Assembly: GCF_012396485.1 (NCBI RefSeq)
Contig: NZ_JAAXPO010000003.1
Location: 1 to 64,000 of the forward strand
Length of the DNA: 64,000 nucleotides
DNA from: Leuconostoc holzapfelii
Lineage (GTDB): Bacteria; Bacillota; Bacilli; Lactobacillales; Lactobacillaceae
Direction: 5' to 3'
The notes under the pieces were generated by a model. It searched no databases. It was given only the letters and a program-made list of their open reading frames with translations, and had not been told where the DNA came from. This document shows, one piece after another, positions 6,442-15,616 of the stretch. Numbering within the stretch: position 1 is the first letter of the stretch; every line of letters begins with the position of its first letter. Made by a program: the position numbers and the translations under genes.

Positions 6442-8444
6442 AACGTTTACGTCAATTAAGAAATAGTATTTATATTATCTTTATTTTCTGCGTGAGTGTG
6501 CTATCTGTGACGGCCGCCATGTTGTATGCGAAGGATGCAGCCTATTTTGGCACACCGACAAATATTTCAATTGTGAATAATAGTAGTGATTTACGCACGG
6601 CCACATTGAATCAAGCGATTGCCGCGTATGCAGATACCCATGATTTAGTCATTGTCAAACGTGTCTATCCGGAATTTGATGGCAAAATTGTACCAAAAAG
6701 TTATATCCTAGGTCATCAAAAACAATACATGATTGGGATACCAGACGATCGTATTGAACAGCGACAAAAAATTGCAGATCGTGATGTATTGTCTGATTAC
6801 GGTGTGTTTGGGAAAGGGAATCATCAAGCATTTTTGGCATTTTTGTCTAAAAACAATATTCAATTTATGGTGTATAACCCAACAGCTTTGTCAGCAGTGA
6901 TATCAGATCTCACAGGACAACTAGCTGTTTCACGACTAGATATCTTGTTAGTGATGATACTCTTAGTCATTGTGATATTGAATAGTTTCATTATTTTTAA
7001 GCAACGACGACAATTTGTGATACAACAACTTTTAAAGGGACAAACCAAAGGGATTGCAGTATTGACGATTTGGTGGTCTAACATAAAAGTCTATGTTTAT
7101 GCTTATCTCGTTGGGCTACCCATTGTTTTTGGTGTTTTATGGTTGTTGCTGCCGGAGATGCTCACTTATGAATTAATCATCGTTAACGTGATCTTATTAC
7201 TATTTTTTGGTGCTGTTGCTGTTAGTACGCTTATCTTAACGATTTTGTTTAATCGTGGCCAACTCGTAGCGGTTCTGAAAGGACGTGGGAAGCAAATCTT
7301 GATCCCAATCGTAGCTTGTGTCATTTTAGCACTAACATTTATGAACTTTGTGACAACATTAGATTTGGCACAAAAAGAGAATCAGCAAATTGATTTAATG
7401 CGACAAGGGCAACAAAAATGGGAGAAAATCGCTCATTTTTCAGTTTTAACTATGCATACCATGTCTAAGCAAGATGATGTGCAAACTAAAACAAGCCAGT
7501 TATTGCTTAATCAGATAGATGAATCACAACTGTTAATGAGCATGTTTGCACCATTTCAAGGTCCAAAAATAACCTTGGGACGAGACCAGCCGTACGCGCG
7601 TGATATTTATGTCAATCCCACTTATTTTAAGTACCAACAGGTACGAGCAGTGACCGGAAGTCAGTTAACAGCAGATGATTTTCATGCACCAGTGACGTTA
7701 TTGACGACGGAAAATTTATCGCCGACACAAATACAGGAAAATTATGCGATACCCAATGGCATTGACGTCGCAAATATCGTAATCAAGAAAATGCAACCGA
7801 CGTCAACCTATGTTTTTCTTAATGCGACGCAGGAACAGTCATTTGCTTACCAAAAACCAAAACATATATTGGTGATAAATTTTCATGCTGTACAGCGTGA
7901 TGCAGTAGCGCATTTCGATAACAGTGAGACAGTTGCGAAAGAAAAATCAAGTCAATCGATTGTGCAAAATTTGTTGCCGTGGTTGTCACAACGCAACGTA
8001 ATGGTTAACTTGGTTTCTGAGGAAAATAAGAACCAAGTCATGACGGTTTTAGGACCAAATATTCAAGACATCAGTAGTACGAATAAACTGCGGGCAACTT
8101 TGAAACACACCTATTTACTACGTAAAAATGTCTTATTGGGGAGTTTGATATTGGCAATCTTGGTGGTGCTATTGTGCGGTTTGTTTACCATTTATATCAT
8201 ATTTATGGCCTATCGCCGAGAATTATTTGTGAAACAAGTTTATGGGCTACCTTTTATGAATCGGTATCGTCACATTTATCTCATGTTATCGTGTGCGTTG
8301 TTACCAGGCATTTTGTACGCAACTTCAAAGCCTAGCGTCTTGATAACCGTTATTTTTGTCATTAGTTGTCTGTTATTGTTTTTTACGTATCGCATTATGG
8401 TGAACGAAAAGCAAAGTTATTTAATACTTAAGGGGGAATTATGA
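6438..8444 (+). CDS. Bacteriocin-associated integral membrane protein (lactococcin-972 type ABC permease)
   Basis: The 668-residue protein has one N-terminal membrane segment (about 10-30), a group of membrane segments at about 165-300, a large extracellular domain (about 315-560) and three C-terminal segments. This is the layout of the seven-helix putative immunity/export proteins found with lactococcin-972 type bacteriocins. Its stop overlaps the start of the ATPase gene (ATGA at 8441-8444), so the two are translated together. It probably acts as the permease of an exporter or a self-protection pump. The substrate is unknown because no bacteriocin gene is adjacent. Confidence 0.72.
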   Translation: MKRLRQLRNSIYIIFIFCVSVLSVTAAMLYAKDAAYFGTPTNISIVNNSSDLRTATLNQAIAAYADTHDLVIVKRVYPEFDGKIVPKSYILGHQKQYMIGIPDDRIEQRQKIADRDVLSDYGVFGKGNHQAFLAFLSKNNIQFMVYNPTALSAVISDLTGQLAVSRLDILLVMILLVIVILNSFIIFKQRRQFVIQQLLKGQTKGIAVLTIWWSNIKVYVYAYLVGLPIVFGVLWLLLPEMLTYELIIVNVILLLFFGAVAVSTLILTILFNRGQLVAVLKGRGKQILIPIVACVILALTFMNFVTTLDLAQKENQQIDLMRQGQQKWEKIAHFSVLTMHTMSKQDDVQTKTSQLLLNQIDESQLLMSMFAPFQGPKITLGRDQPYARDIYVNPTYFKYQQVRAVTGSQLTADDFHAPVTLLTTENLSPTQIQENYAIPNGIDVANIVIKKMQPTSTYVFLNATQEQSFAYQKPKHILVINFHAVQRDAVAHFDNSETVAKEKSSQSIVQNLLPWLSQRNVMVNLVSEENKNQVMTVLGPNIQDISSTNKLRATLKHTYLLRKNVLLGSLILAILVVLLCGLFTIYIIFMAYRRELFVKQVYGLPFMNRYRHIYLMLSCALLPGILYATSKPSVLITVIFVISCLLLFFTYRIMVNEKQSYLILKGEL

Positions 8445-9064
8445 CGCTAGTTTTGGAGAATGTGAGTAAGCAGTTTGGGTCACATCAAATTATCGACAAC
8501 CTGTCAGTGACGTTTCATCCTGGTGTGAAATATATTTTGCGTGGCCGATCTGGGGCTGGTAAATCAACCCTCTTAAATATGATTGCCCGTTTTGATGAAG
8601 ATTATCGTGGCACCATGACGTATGCTGGTGATCCTTTACAAACCATCAAAAAAAGTCGGTTTTACCGTGACTATTTGGGTTATCTATTTCAAAATTATGC
8701 GTTGTTAGAAGATCAAACGGTTTTTGACAATTTGGCACTTGTTTTTCGGCATCGTATCCAAAAACGAGAGACGCAAGAAATGGTACAGGCATTAACGGCC
8801 GTTAATTTATCAGAAACTTACCTTAAAAAACATATTTATGAACTATCGGGTGGGGAACAACAACGTGTCGCGATTGCCCGTTTAATATTAAAAAAGCCAC
8901 GCATTATTTTGATTGATGAACCAACAGCTGCGTTAGATCACGATACTGCGATGGATATTTTATATCAGGTACTGGATAGTTTGACTAATGAGCAAACCAC
9001 TATGATTGTTGCCACCCATGATCCTTTAGTGATTGCGTGGGGAGATGCGATCATTGATGTGTAA
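8441..9064 (+). CDS. ABC transporter ATP-binding protein, lactococcin-972 group
   Basis: This is a 207-residue ATPase with Walker A GRSGAGKST (35-43), Q-loop LFQNYALLED (82-91), signature LSGGEQ (135-140), Walker B IILIDE (155-160) and switch His193. It is short and belongs to the MacB/LolD-like group that serves bacteriocin-export and antimicrobial-peptide pumps. It overlaps the permease gene by four bases and must form a complex with it. No terminator is evident after it. Confidence 0.88.
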   Translation: MTLVLENVSKQFGSHQIIDNLSVTFHPGVKYILRGRSGAGKSTLLNMIARFDEDYRGTMTYAGDPLQTIKKSRFYRDYLGYLFQNYALLEDQTVFDNLALVFRHRIQKRETQEMVQALTAVNLSETYLKKHIYELSGGEQQRVAIARLILKKPRIILIDEPTAALDHDTAMDILYQVLDSLTNEQTTMIVATHDPLVIAWGDAIIDV

Positions 9065-9122
9065 TATGAGATATCGACTGCTGCTATTCAGATAGGTGCA
9101 ATACAAAAAGGATATGGTTTGT

Positions 9123-9128
9123 TATAAT
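9123..9128 (+). promoter_or_regulatory. Possible -10 box of the GNAT gene
   Basis: TATAAT lies 33 bp before the coding start at 9161. No convincing -35 box is seen at the proper distance. Confidence 0.3.
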
Positions 9129-9160
9129 AATCGTAATTGAAAGGACGGATGGATTGACAC

Positions 9161-9646
9161 ATGCAGTTTAGAAACGCGATACACGATGATATTGAGATGA
9201 TTTTGACCATTGAAAATCAAGGCTTTAACCAAGATGAGGCAGGAACGAGAGACCAATATCTTGAGAGAATTGCCAATTTCCCAGAAACATTTATTGTGGC
9301 TGAAGATGAACAGGCAGGTGTTCTCGGCTTTATTTGTGGACCAGCAGTCAACCAGCGTTTTGTTGAAGACTGGATGTATGAAGAAAATCCGAAAAATATC
9401 GCCCAAGGGGGCTATCAGACGGTGCAAACGGTCGCGGTTCACCAAGCTGCCCGCGGTCTTGGTTTAGGAAGTCAATTATTATCACAATTAACAACGCGTG
9501 CGCAAGCAGCTAAACGGGAAGCGATTGCTTTAACCTGTTTAGCAGATCGCATTCCTTTTTATGAAAAAAATGGCTTTACGAATCTCGGCCCATCGCAATC
9601 TACTCACGCTGGTGAGCAATGGTACAATATGGAAAAAATATTGTAG
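9161..9646 (+). CDS. GNAT-family N-acetyltransferase (arylalkylamine-type)
   Basis: The 161-residue single-domain enzyme has the acetyl-CoA signature VAVHQAARGLGLGSQLL (R/Q-x-x-G-x-G as ARGLGLG, about residues 90-106) and a late IPFYEKNGFTNLG motif. The overall pattern, including the VNQRFVEDWM insertion before the core, fits small AANAT-like GNATs that acetylate amines. The substrate cannot be deduced. It follows the ABC module after about 95 bp with its own -10 box, so it is probably not part of that operon. Confidence 0.8.
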   Translation: MQFRNAIHDDIEMILTIENQGFNQDEAGTRDQYLERIANFPETFIVAEDEQAGVLGFICGPAVNQRFVEDWMYEENPKNIAQGGYQTVQTVAVHQAARGLGLGSQLLSQLTTRAQAAKREAIALTCLADRIPFYEKNGFTNLGPSQSTHAGEQWYNMEKIL

Positions 9647-9663
9647 TATGCCTAAATTTTTCA

Positions 9664-9689
9664 CGTCTGGGTTCGTACCAGGCGTTTTT
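9664..9689 (+). terminator. Rho-independent terminator
   Basis: CGTCTGG (9664-9670) pairs with CCAGGCG (9678-9684), one G-T pair included, followed by TTTTT. It ends the GNAT transcript. Confidence 0.75.
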
Positions 9690-9815
9690 CTGATGTGCGG
9701 GAACATTGTCTCGGCTAGATAACCATGGTAGACTGACAGTTAGGGTATCGTGTTGGCTAAGTCAGTTAGAAGTTATCGACTAATCCAAATACAGCATGAT
9801 TGAGGAGATAAAAAT

Positions 9816-10136
9816 ATGTCATGGGTATATCTGTTGTTAGCCGGCTTATCAGAAATTTTATGGGCGACGACGATGAAATTAAGTCAGGGTTTCACGAAAG
9901 TTGGCTGGGTGATTGTGACAATTATTGGGCTGATCGCCAGCATGGCGTTTTTAATCCAAGCCGTGAAACAGCTTCCCTTTAGTTTAGCCTATCCAATTTG
10001 GACAGGCATTGGCGCGGTGGGGTCTGTTGTGATGGGCGTTGTGCTATTTCGGGATCAATTCCCACCAGTCACCTGGTTTTTTATTGGGCTACTCATTGTG
10101 GCCATTATTGGGATAAAAATAACGGCTGGCGAATAA
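9816..10136 (+). CDS. Small multidrug resistance family transporter, SugE/Gdx type
   Basis: The 106-residue protein has four membrane helices. The essential Glu13 lies in AGLSEILWATTMK, and the Trp/Gly pattern (YPIWTGIGAVGSVVMG) is that of the SugE subgroup. Members studied so far export guanidinium or quaternary ammonium compounds as antiparallel dimers. A single gene is present, as is usual for Gdx homodimers. GAGGAG precedes ATG 9816. I checked the 125-bp leader for a guanidine riboswitch and could not recognise one. Confidence 0.88.
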   Translation: MSWVYLLLAGLSEILWATTMKLSQGFTKVGWVIVTIIGLIASMAFLIQAVKQLPFSLAYPIWTGIGAVGSVVMGVVLFRDQFPPVTWFFIGLLIVAIIGIKITAGE

Positions 10137-10141
10137 CATAT

Positions 10142-10190
10142 AAAAACGTGTAGTTGAGACAGTTTGTTACGGCATCAACTACGCGTTTTT
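10142..10190. terminator. Bidirectional rho-independent terminator
   Basis: A stem of about 16 bp (AAAAACGTGTAGTTGA with its near-exact inverse) ending in TTTTT, between the SMR gene (+) and lacS (-). Confidence 0.88.
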
Positions 10191-10197
10191 GATTGGG

Positions 10198-12108
10198 TTA
10201 GTCATTAAATTCTAATAAAATATCATTTTTGGAAACGTGTGACCCAAAGGCTTTTTTAAAGGTTAATTGTGGTAAGGCATTGGCATTAGTGATCGTTACC
10301 ATTACCGTGTCATCTAGCTGTGCATCTTGAATGGCTTTGTCCCAGAATTCGATGAGCAAGTCACCTCTCTTCACGCGCTGGCCTTTATCAAAGTAAGTAA
10401 TGAAGCCGGTACCTTGCATGGATACGGTGTTAATACCAATATGGATTAACGTGACTACCCCAGAATCGGATTCAATGCCGACCGCATGTCGTGTGGAGAA
10501 AGTCGATCGGATGGTACCATCAAATGGCGCATACACGCGACCATCAGTTGGTTGAATGGCAAAACCGTCGCCAAGTGAACCAGCAGCAAAGGCTGGATCC
10601 GCAACGTCTGATAAAGGCATTAACGTACCGGCAATGGGAGCAAAATACGCATCAAAGTATTGGTAGTTGTTGGTATCAGGCTCATGATCTTCAAATTTTT
10701 TACCCCAAGTCTTCTCTAGTTGGTCAACAATTTCTGCATGGCGCGCTTCTGTTAAAGTGACGTGGCGGTAGAAGACCCAGGTGCCTATCATAATGATTAA
10801 AAATGGTAAACCAAACATGATAAGTTTAAACGTGAATTGGCCTGATGGAGTCACCGAACTGGCCGTGGCGCCGGTGGTCATCCCCGCAGCGACGGCTGTT
10901 AACCCGACAGCACCATTAGAAATGGCGCCAGCTAACTTATCAAGTAGGGGCCGAACAGATAAAGTGAGCGATTCGTCACGATGGTTGAGTTTTAATTGGC
11001 CATATTCAACAGCATCTGAAATAATCATCAAGACAACCAAGAAAACGAGTGGTTGTGGGATGGCGAATAATTCTGCGGCAATCAAGACCAAAGGGAGGGA
11101 ACGGCCAGCAAAGGCAAAGGTTACGATGGCTAAGAGCATGATGCCAATACACCAAAAGAATAACCGGCGGCGGTTTAGTTTATCGGCTAAGATTGGGAAG
11201 AGCGCGACGGCCACAAGCCCAGTGAGAATGTTTAGACCAGCTAAAATGGAAAATGCACTGGATTGACCTAAAATAAAAGTAAAATAATAGAGCTCCAAAG
11301 AATTAACCAAGGTCATCCCTGTGGTATAAAGCCCGTATGCTAACGCAATCCACATGAGTTGATCGTTATGTGTGAGGATATAAAAGACTTGCTTAAAAGT
11401 GGTGCGTTCTTTATTTTTGCGCAAGGTGGAGTCAATTTCCTTTGTTCCAAACCCTACGACAATGGCGCTAATCCAAGCGACGGTTGCGACAATCACGGCA
11501 AACCAGAACCAGCCCTTTGCGTCGCCTGTGCCACCGTTGCTTTTCATCGAAAAGAATAAGACCAAAGGCATCACGACCACGCCAACTAAGTTCGCACCGA
11601 TAGTGGAGCCGATTCGAGCAAATGTGGCTGTTTTTTCTCGTTCGCGCGAATCAAGTGTCAGGGCAGGAATCATTGACCAGAAGCCAATGTCTTTAAATGA
11701 ATAAAAAATATCCATCGTGATGTAAATGAACCCGAAAAGGATTAAATATAAAAGCGGGTTACTCTTATTGATACCACCCATATTCGTAAATAAGATAATC
11801 AGTGCAATGGAACCAATTGTCCCACCGACGACAACCCAGGGTTTAAACTTTCCCCAGCGTGTCACCGTATTATCAATCGCATTACCAATAAAGGGATCAA
11901 TCACGAGTTCGACGAAACGCAAGAGGAAGATGATCAAGGTGATATAACTGATCATGCGGTCGTTTTCAGCAGTGTTACCGCTGTTGAAAAGATGCGTCGT
12001 CACGAACATGATGAAATAGGTTGAGAGTGTCGCGAAGAAGACATCGTTACCGAAAGCACCGAACGCATAGGCTAAGCGTGAGGTCATCGACTGTTTGTTT
12101 GAAGGCAT
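10198..12108 (-). CDS. lacS: Lactose/galactoside permease LacS with C-terminal EIIA domain
   Basis: This 636-residue protein has an N-terminal GPH-family transporter domain (about 1-470, twelve membrane segments, beginning SRLAYAFGAFGNDVFF). A cytoplasmic EIIA(Glc)-like domain (about 485-636) follows. The two EIIA histidines are present and correctly spaced: His541 (TRHAVG) and His556 (VTLIHIGINTV). His556 corresponds to the residue phosphorylated by HPr in streptococcal LacS. It imports lactose or alpha-galactosides with protons, or in exchange for galactose. AAGGAG precedes ATG. It is divergent from the LacI-type regulator, and its promoter overlaps a cre box. Confidence 0.95.
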   Translation of the reverse strand: MPSNKQSMTSRLAYAFGAFGNDVFFATLSTYFIMFVTTHLFNSGNTAENDRMISYITLIIFLLRFVELVIDPFIGNAIDNTVTRWGKFKPWVVVGGTIGSIALIILFTNMGGINKSNPLLYLILFGFIYITMDIFYSFKDIGFWSMIPALTLDSREREKTATFARIGSTIGANLVGVVVMPLVLFFSMKSNGGTGDAKGWFWFAVIVATVAWISAIVVGFGTKEIDSTLRKNKERTTFKQVFYILTHNDQLMWIALAYGLYTTGMTLVNSLELYYFTFILGQSSAFSILAGLNILTGLVAVALFPILADKLNRRRLFFWCIGIMLLAIVTFAFAGRSLPLVLIAAELFAIPQPLVFLVVLMIISDAVEYGQLKLNHRDESLTLSVRPLLDKLAGAISNGAVGLTAVAAGMTTGATASSVTPSGQFTFKLIMFGLPFLIIMIGTWVFYRHVTLTEARHAEIVDQLEKTWGKKFEDHEPDTNNYQYFDAYFAPIAGTLMPLSDVADPAFAAGSLGDGFAIQPTDGRVYAPFDGTIRSTFSTRHAVGIESDSGVVTLIHIGINTVSMQGTGFITYFDKGQRVKRGDLLIEFWDKAIQDAQLDDTVMVTITNANALPQLTFKKAFGSHVSKNDILLEFND

Positions 12109-12144
12109 AATTCTTTCTCCTTTTTATTATCAGCTAACACAACC

Positions 12145-12173
12145 ATTGTAAGCGCTTCCATTTTAAATTACAA
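12145..12173 (-). promoter_or_regulatory. lacS promoter
   Basis: On the minus strand TTGTAA (12168-12173) and TACAAT (12145-12150) are separated by 17 bp. The start point would lie about 30 bp upstream of the lacS coding start. Confidence 0.7.
12147..12160. promoter_or_regulatory. cre box (CcpA site) over the lacS promoter
   Basis: TGTAAGCGCTTCCA matches the catabolite-responsive consensus TGWAANCGNTNWCA at all but one position. It overlaps the lacS -10 box and spacer, so binding of CcpA should repress lacS when better sugars are present. Confidence 0.8.
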
Positions 12174-12176
12174 GAG

Positions 12177-12197
12177 TTTTACTAAAGTTTTACTAAA
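12177..12197. promoter_or_regulatory. Tandem operator-like half-sites between lacS and the regulator gene
   Basis: TTTTACTAAA occurs twice, at 12177-12186 and 12188-12197 (11-bp period, one helical turn). On the other strand it reads TTTAGTAAAA, the same half-site as in the candidate GalR operators upstream of the alpha-galactosidase gene. It sits just upstream of the lacS -35 box. Confidence 0.5.
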
Positions 12198-12275
12198 AAG
12201 AAATGCCGAGTGTTTTGTAGTAGAATGGAAAGCGAAGATATTTTCGTGCATATGTGCACATGTTGGAGTACACAC

Positions 12276-13292
12276 ATGGTAACAATCAAACAAATTGCGG
12301 CAGCAGCAAGCGTCTCACCCAGTACGGTGTCCCGCGTCTTAAATGGCGACACGACATTATCAGTTTCGGCAACTACCCGCCAAAAAGTATTCGATACGGC
12401 ACAGGCATTAAACTATGTTAAACGCAGTAAAAATACCACCGTGGCGCAGGATTACCATGTTGCGGTGATTACTGTTTTTTCAGAAGCACGTGAAGCAACG
12501 GATGCTTATTGGCGACAAATTTATTTAAGTATTGAGCGACATGCCCGCCGGATTGGGGTGGTGATTGATGATGTGATTCGCATGACACAGGGGATTGAGC
12601 AACAAACCATTGCGGCCTATGATGCCGTCATCATTCTAGGTGATATTTCTCAATCGGCCTTGTTGGCCATTAAGCAAATGAATTCCAGACTCGTGCTGGT
12701 GGATGGCAAAACATACGCTGATGATATTGATGTTGTTGAACCAGAAATGGCTAAAATAACGACGCAAATCCTCGATGACTTTTACACCGCTGGTCGCCGT
12801 CAAATTGGTTTCATTGGTGGCATCAATGAATTATTTGAATTAGATGGTACAACGAATGGGCAAGCTGCTGATGTGCGTGCCACCGTCTATCAACAATGGG
12901 TTGAAGCCCATCAATTGCGTGCGCACAGTTTTTCAGGCGCCTGGCATGTCGAGACTGGGCGTCAAGGGACAATGGCCTTACTTGATGCCCAACCGCGCAT
13001 TGATGCCTTGTTAGTTGCCTCCGATCCCATCGCCATTGGTGCAATGAATGCGTTAAAGATGCGCGGCCTGGAACCAGGCAAAGATATTGATCTGGTGAGT
13101 TTTGACAATTTGGAACTGGCCGCCTATTTAGTGCCAGCTTTGACAACAGTTGATTTAAAGCCGGCCGCCTTGGGGCAACAAGCGCTAGAACAAGCCTATG
13201 ATTTAGCGCAAGGCAAGCGCGATTGGGCGATCTGGTCAACCATTCCAAGCCAACTGATCTATCGCGAAACTTTGAAAACGAAAAAAGCGTAA
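12276..13292 (+). CDS. LacI/GalR-family transcriptional regulator of the lac-gal locus
   Basis: The 338-residue protein has an N-terminal LacI HTH and hinge (TIKQIAAAASVSPSTVSRVLNG, residues 3-24) followed by a periplasmic-binding-like effector domain (about 65-335, with LVASDPIAIGAMNALK and VSFDNLELAAYL). It lies between lacS and the galactose genes. Similar operator half-sites occur in both control regions, so it is probably the galactose or lactose repressor (GalR-like). GGAG at 12264-12267 fixes ATG 12276. Its stop codon lies inside the next promoter's cre box. Confidence 0.88.
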   Translation: MVTIKQIAAAASVSPSTVSRVLNGDTTLSVSATTRQKVFDTAQALNYVKRSKNTTVAQDYHVAVITVFSEAREATDAYWRQIYLSIERHARRIGVVIDDVIRMTQGIEQQTIAAYDAVIILGDISQSALLAIKQMNSRLVLVDGKTYADDIDVVEPEMAKITTQILDDFYTAGRRQIGFIGGINELFELDGTTNGQAADVRATVYQQWVEAHQLRAHSFSGAWHVETGRQGTMALLDAQPRIDALLVASDPIAIGAMNALKMRGLEPGKDIDLVSFDNLELAAYLVPALTTVDLKPAALGQQALEQAYDLAQGKRDWAIWSTIPSQLIYRETLKTKKA

Positions 13293-13301
13293 GCGTTTAC
13301 A
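13288..13301. promoter_or_regulatory. cre box upstream of the alpha-galactosidase gene
   Basis: Read on the minus strand this is TGTAAACGCTTACG, one mismatch from the cre consensus. It contains the -35 box of the promoter at 13296-13324 and the stop codon of the regulator gene. Confidence 0.75.
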
Positions 13302-13324
13302 TTTCAGTAAACCGGTGATAAAAT
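13296..13324 (+). promoter_or_regulatory. Promoter of the aga-galK-galT-galM-lacZ operon
   Basis: TTTACA (13296-13301) and TAAAAT (13319-13324) are 17 bp apart with an extended -10 (TGA before the hexamer). All following genes to lacZ are closely spaced on the same strand and have no terminator between them. Confidence 0.75.
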
Positions 13325-13334
13325 ATGTTTGTAA

Positions 13335-13350
13335 TTTAGTAAACGTTTCC
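13335..13350. promoter_or_regulatory. Candidate GalR operator
   Basis: TTTAGTAAACGTTTCC contains the LacI-family core AAACGTTT. It covers the expected transcription start, a position suited to repression. A related half-site (TTTCAGTAAACC) lies in the promoter spacer near 13303-13313. Confidence 0.55.
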
Positions 13351-13362
13351 TGGAGGTAGACG

Positions 13363-15576
13363 ATGGCTAGTGCAAACATTTTTTTTGATGCTGAAAAAAA
13401 GGTTTTTCATCTGAACAACGCGTTGATTTCATATCTTTTCCAAGTCGAAACAGGAGACGTTTTAAGTCATCTCTATTTTGGCAAAGCGATTACAACTTAT
13501 CATGATCAGCGCCGTTATCCACATTTAGATCGGGGTTTTTCCCCGAATTTAGCAGGCGAGCCAGGACAAGTCGATCGTGGTTTCTCAAAAGATACCTTAC
13601 GACAAGAATTTTCTGGTTATGATACGGGCGATTTTCGGCAACCGGCTGTGATGATTCGCGCCGAAAATGGGGCTGAAGCGACTAATTTTCGTTACGTTGA
13701 TTATGAGATTCAAGCAGGGAAACCAGACTTAACTGGCCTGCCACACGCCTATACGTTAACTTCAGATGAAGCAAAAACCTTGATTATTCGCTTGGTTGAC
13801 GATGTCTTATCGGCTGAGTTGCAGTTGTTTTACACCATCTACGCTGATCGGCCTGTCATTGCGCGATCGGCCAAGCTGATAAACCAAGGTACACAAATTT
13901 TAACTGTGGAAAAGCTCGCTTCTGTGCAGTTAGATGTGATTGAAGACCAAGTGGCCGCAATAACGTTACCAGGCGCCCATTTGCGAGAGCGGCAAATGGA
14001 ACGGCAAACCTTACGCCATGGCATCACCGAATTTGCTAGTCATCGGGGGACAAGTTCACATCACATGAATCCTTTTGTCGCCCTTGTCACACCAGAGACA
14101 ACTGAAGAACATGGGCCGGCGATTGGTGTGCAGTTAGTTTATTCTGGTAACCACCAGTTTACGTTAGAGAAGGATTATATTGATCAAGTTCGAGTCCTTG
14201 CTGGTATTCATCCTCAAGGCTTTCATTGGCAATTAATGCCGGCGGAAACATTTCAAGCACCCGAGGCCCTGTTGGTCTATTCAGATCAAGGGCTAAATGG
14301 GATGTCCCAAGCCTACCACCATTTATTAAGAGAACGTGTTGCGCGCGGACGTTTCCAATATGCGCCCCGACCAATTGTGATTAATAACTGGGAAGCAACT
14401 TATTTTAACTTTGATGCGGAGAAACTTGATGCCATTTTGGCACAAGCAGCGCCATTAGGGATTGAAATGTTTGTATTAGACGATGGCTGGTTTGGTCACC
14501 GCGATTCAGACAACAGTTCACTTGGGGACTGGTATGAATACGCGGATAAGTTAAAACCAGATGGCTTGGTTGGCTTAGCACAACGTGTGCATGCGCAACA
14601 CATGCAATTTGGATTATGGTTGGAACCAGAGATGATTTCCAAGGACTCCAAATGCTATCAAGCACACCCTGATTATGCCTTACAAGTCCCCGAACGTGCG
14701 ATGACACCAAGCCGTGATCAATATGTGTTAGATTTTTCACGGCCGGAAGTCGTGGCAGCCATTTATGAACAAATTGCCAAAATTTTAGATGAGGTGCCGA
14801 TTGATTACATTAAATGGGACATGAATCGTCACCTCACGGAAGTGTATTCATCGGTGTTTCCCCCTGAACAGCAAGGGGAGATTGCGCATCGTTATATGCT
14901 CGGGGTTTATCAGCTCGCTGAGCGTTTAACAACGACTTATCCTGATATTTTATTTGAAGGCTGTTCTGGCGGCGGTGGCCGCTTTGATGCGGGCATGCTG
15001 TATTATTTCCCGCAATCATGGGCGTCGGATAACACAGATCCGGTTGCACGATTAAAGATCCAATATGGCACATCATTAGCGTATCCAATTTCAAGTATGA
15101 CTGCTCATGTATCGGCTTCACCAAACGAACAAACAGGTCGGGTGACGTCGTTAGCCATGCGCGGAGATGTCGCGATGGCCGGCGTTTTGGGCTATGAACT
15201 TGATCTCAGCCGCTTAGCGGAGGCCGAAAAAATGGCAATTCGTGCGCAAATTGATTTTTATAAGGCGCACCGTCACTTGATTCAGTATGGGGACTTTTAT
15301 CGTATACAGTCCCCATTTGACCAAAACGAGGTGGCGTGGCAATTTGTGAGTGCAGACAGGACCGAAACGTTGTTGTACCAATATCGGATTTTGTCTGAGG
15401 GGCAACCAGCATTTCACACGATGAAATTAGGTCACTTAGCTGCAGATAAGACGTATGTCGATATGGCAACAGGTCAAGCTTTTGGCGGGGATGAATTGAT
15501 GAATATGGGCTTTTATAACACACCAATTCAGCAGACGGACTTCACATCACGGGTGCGGTATTTTAAGCAAAAATAG
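13363..15576 (+). CDS. aga: Alpha-galactosidase, glycoside hydrolase family 36
   Basis: The 737-residue protein has the GH36 architecture: an N-terminal beta-sandwich (about 1-330), a TIM barrel (about 340-640) and a C-terminal beta domain. The nucleophile is Asp486 in YIKWDMNRHL and the acid/base is Asp556 in WASDNTD; the 70-residue distance equals that in characterised bacterial GH36 enzymes. The GCSGGGGRFD motif is also intact. It hydrolyses alpha-1,6-galactosides such as melibiose and raffinose in the cytoplasm after uptake by LacS. It has GGAGG before ATG and is the first gene of the galactose operon. Confidence 0.95.
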   Translation: MASANIFFDAEKKVFHLNNALISYLFQVETGDVLSHLYFGKAITTYHDQRRYPHLDRGFSPNLAGEPGQVDRGFSKDTLRQEFSGYDTGDFRQPAVMIRAENGAEATNFRYVDYEIQAGKPDLTGLPHAYTLTSDEAKTLIIRLVDDVLSAELQLFYTIYADRPVIARSAKLINQGTQILTVEKLASVQLDVIEDQVAAITLPGAHLRERQMERQTLRHGITEFASHRGTSSHHMNPFVALVTPETTEEHGPAIGVQLVYSGNHQFTLEKDYIDQVRVLAGIHPQGFHWQLMPAETFQAPEALLVYSDQGLNGMSQAYHHLLRERVARGRFQYAPRPIVINNWEATYFNFDAEKLDAILAQAAPLGIEMFVLDDGWFGHRDSDNSSLGDWYEYADKLKPDGLVGLAQRVHAQHMQFGLWLEPEMISKDSKCYQAHPDYALQVPERAMTPSRDQYVLDFSRPEVVAAIYEQIAKILDEVPIDYIKWDMNRHLTEVYSSVFPPEQQGEIAHRYMLGVYQLAERLTTTYPDILFEGCSGGGGRFDAGMLYYFPQSWASDNTDPVARLKIQYGTSLAYPISSMTAHVSASPNEQTGRVTSLAMRGDVAMAGVLGYELDLSRLAEAEKMAIRAQIDFYKAHRHLIQYGDFYRIQSPFDQNEVAWQFVSADRTETLLYQYRILSEGQPAFHTMKLGHLAADKTYVDMATGQAFGGDELMNMGFYNTPIQQTDFTSRVRYFKQK

Positions 15577-15616
15577 TGTCGTAATGGGTCGTCAAACGTA
15601 AGGAAGGGAAAGAAAA

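Noticed and set aside
9690-9815. Guanidine riboswitch before the SugE/Gdx gene
   Set aside because: The expected conserved motifs of the known guanidine riboswitch classes are not visible. The leader has weak inverted repeats only.
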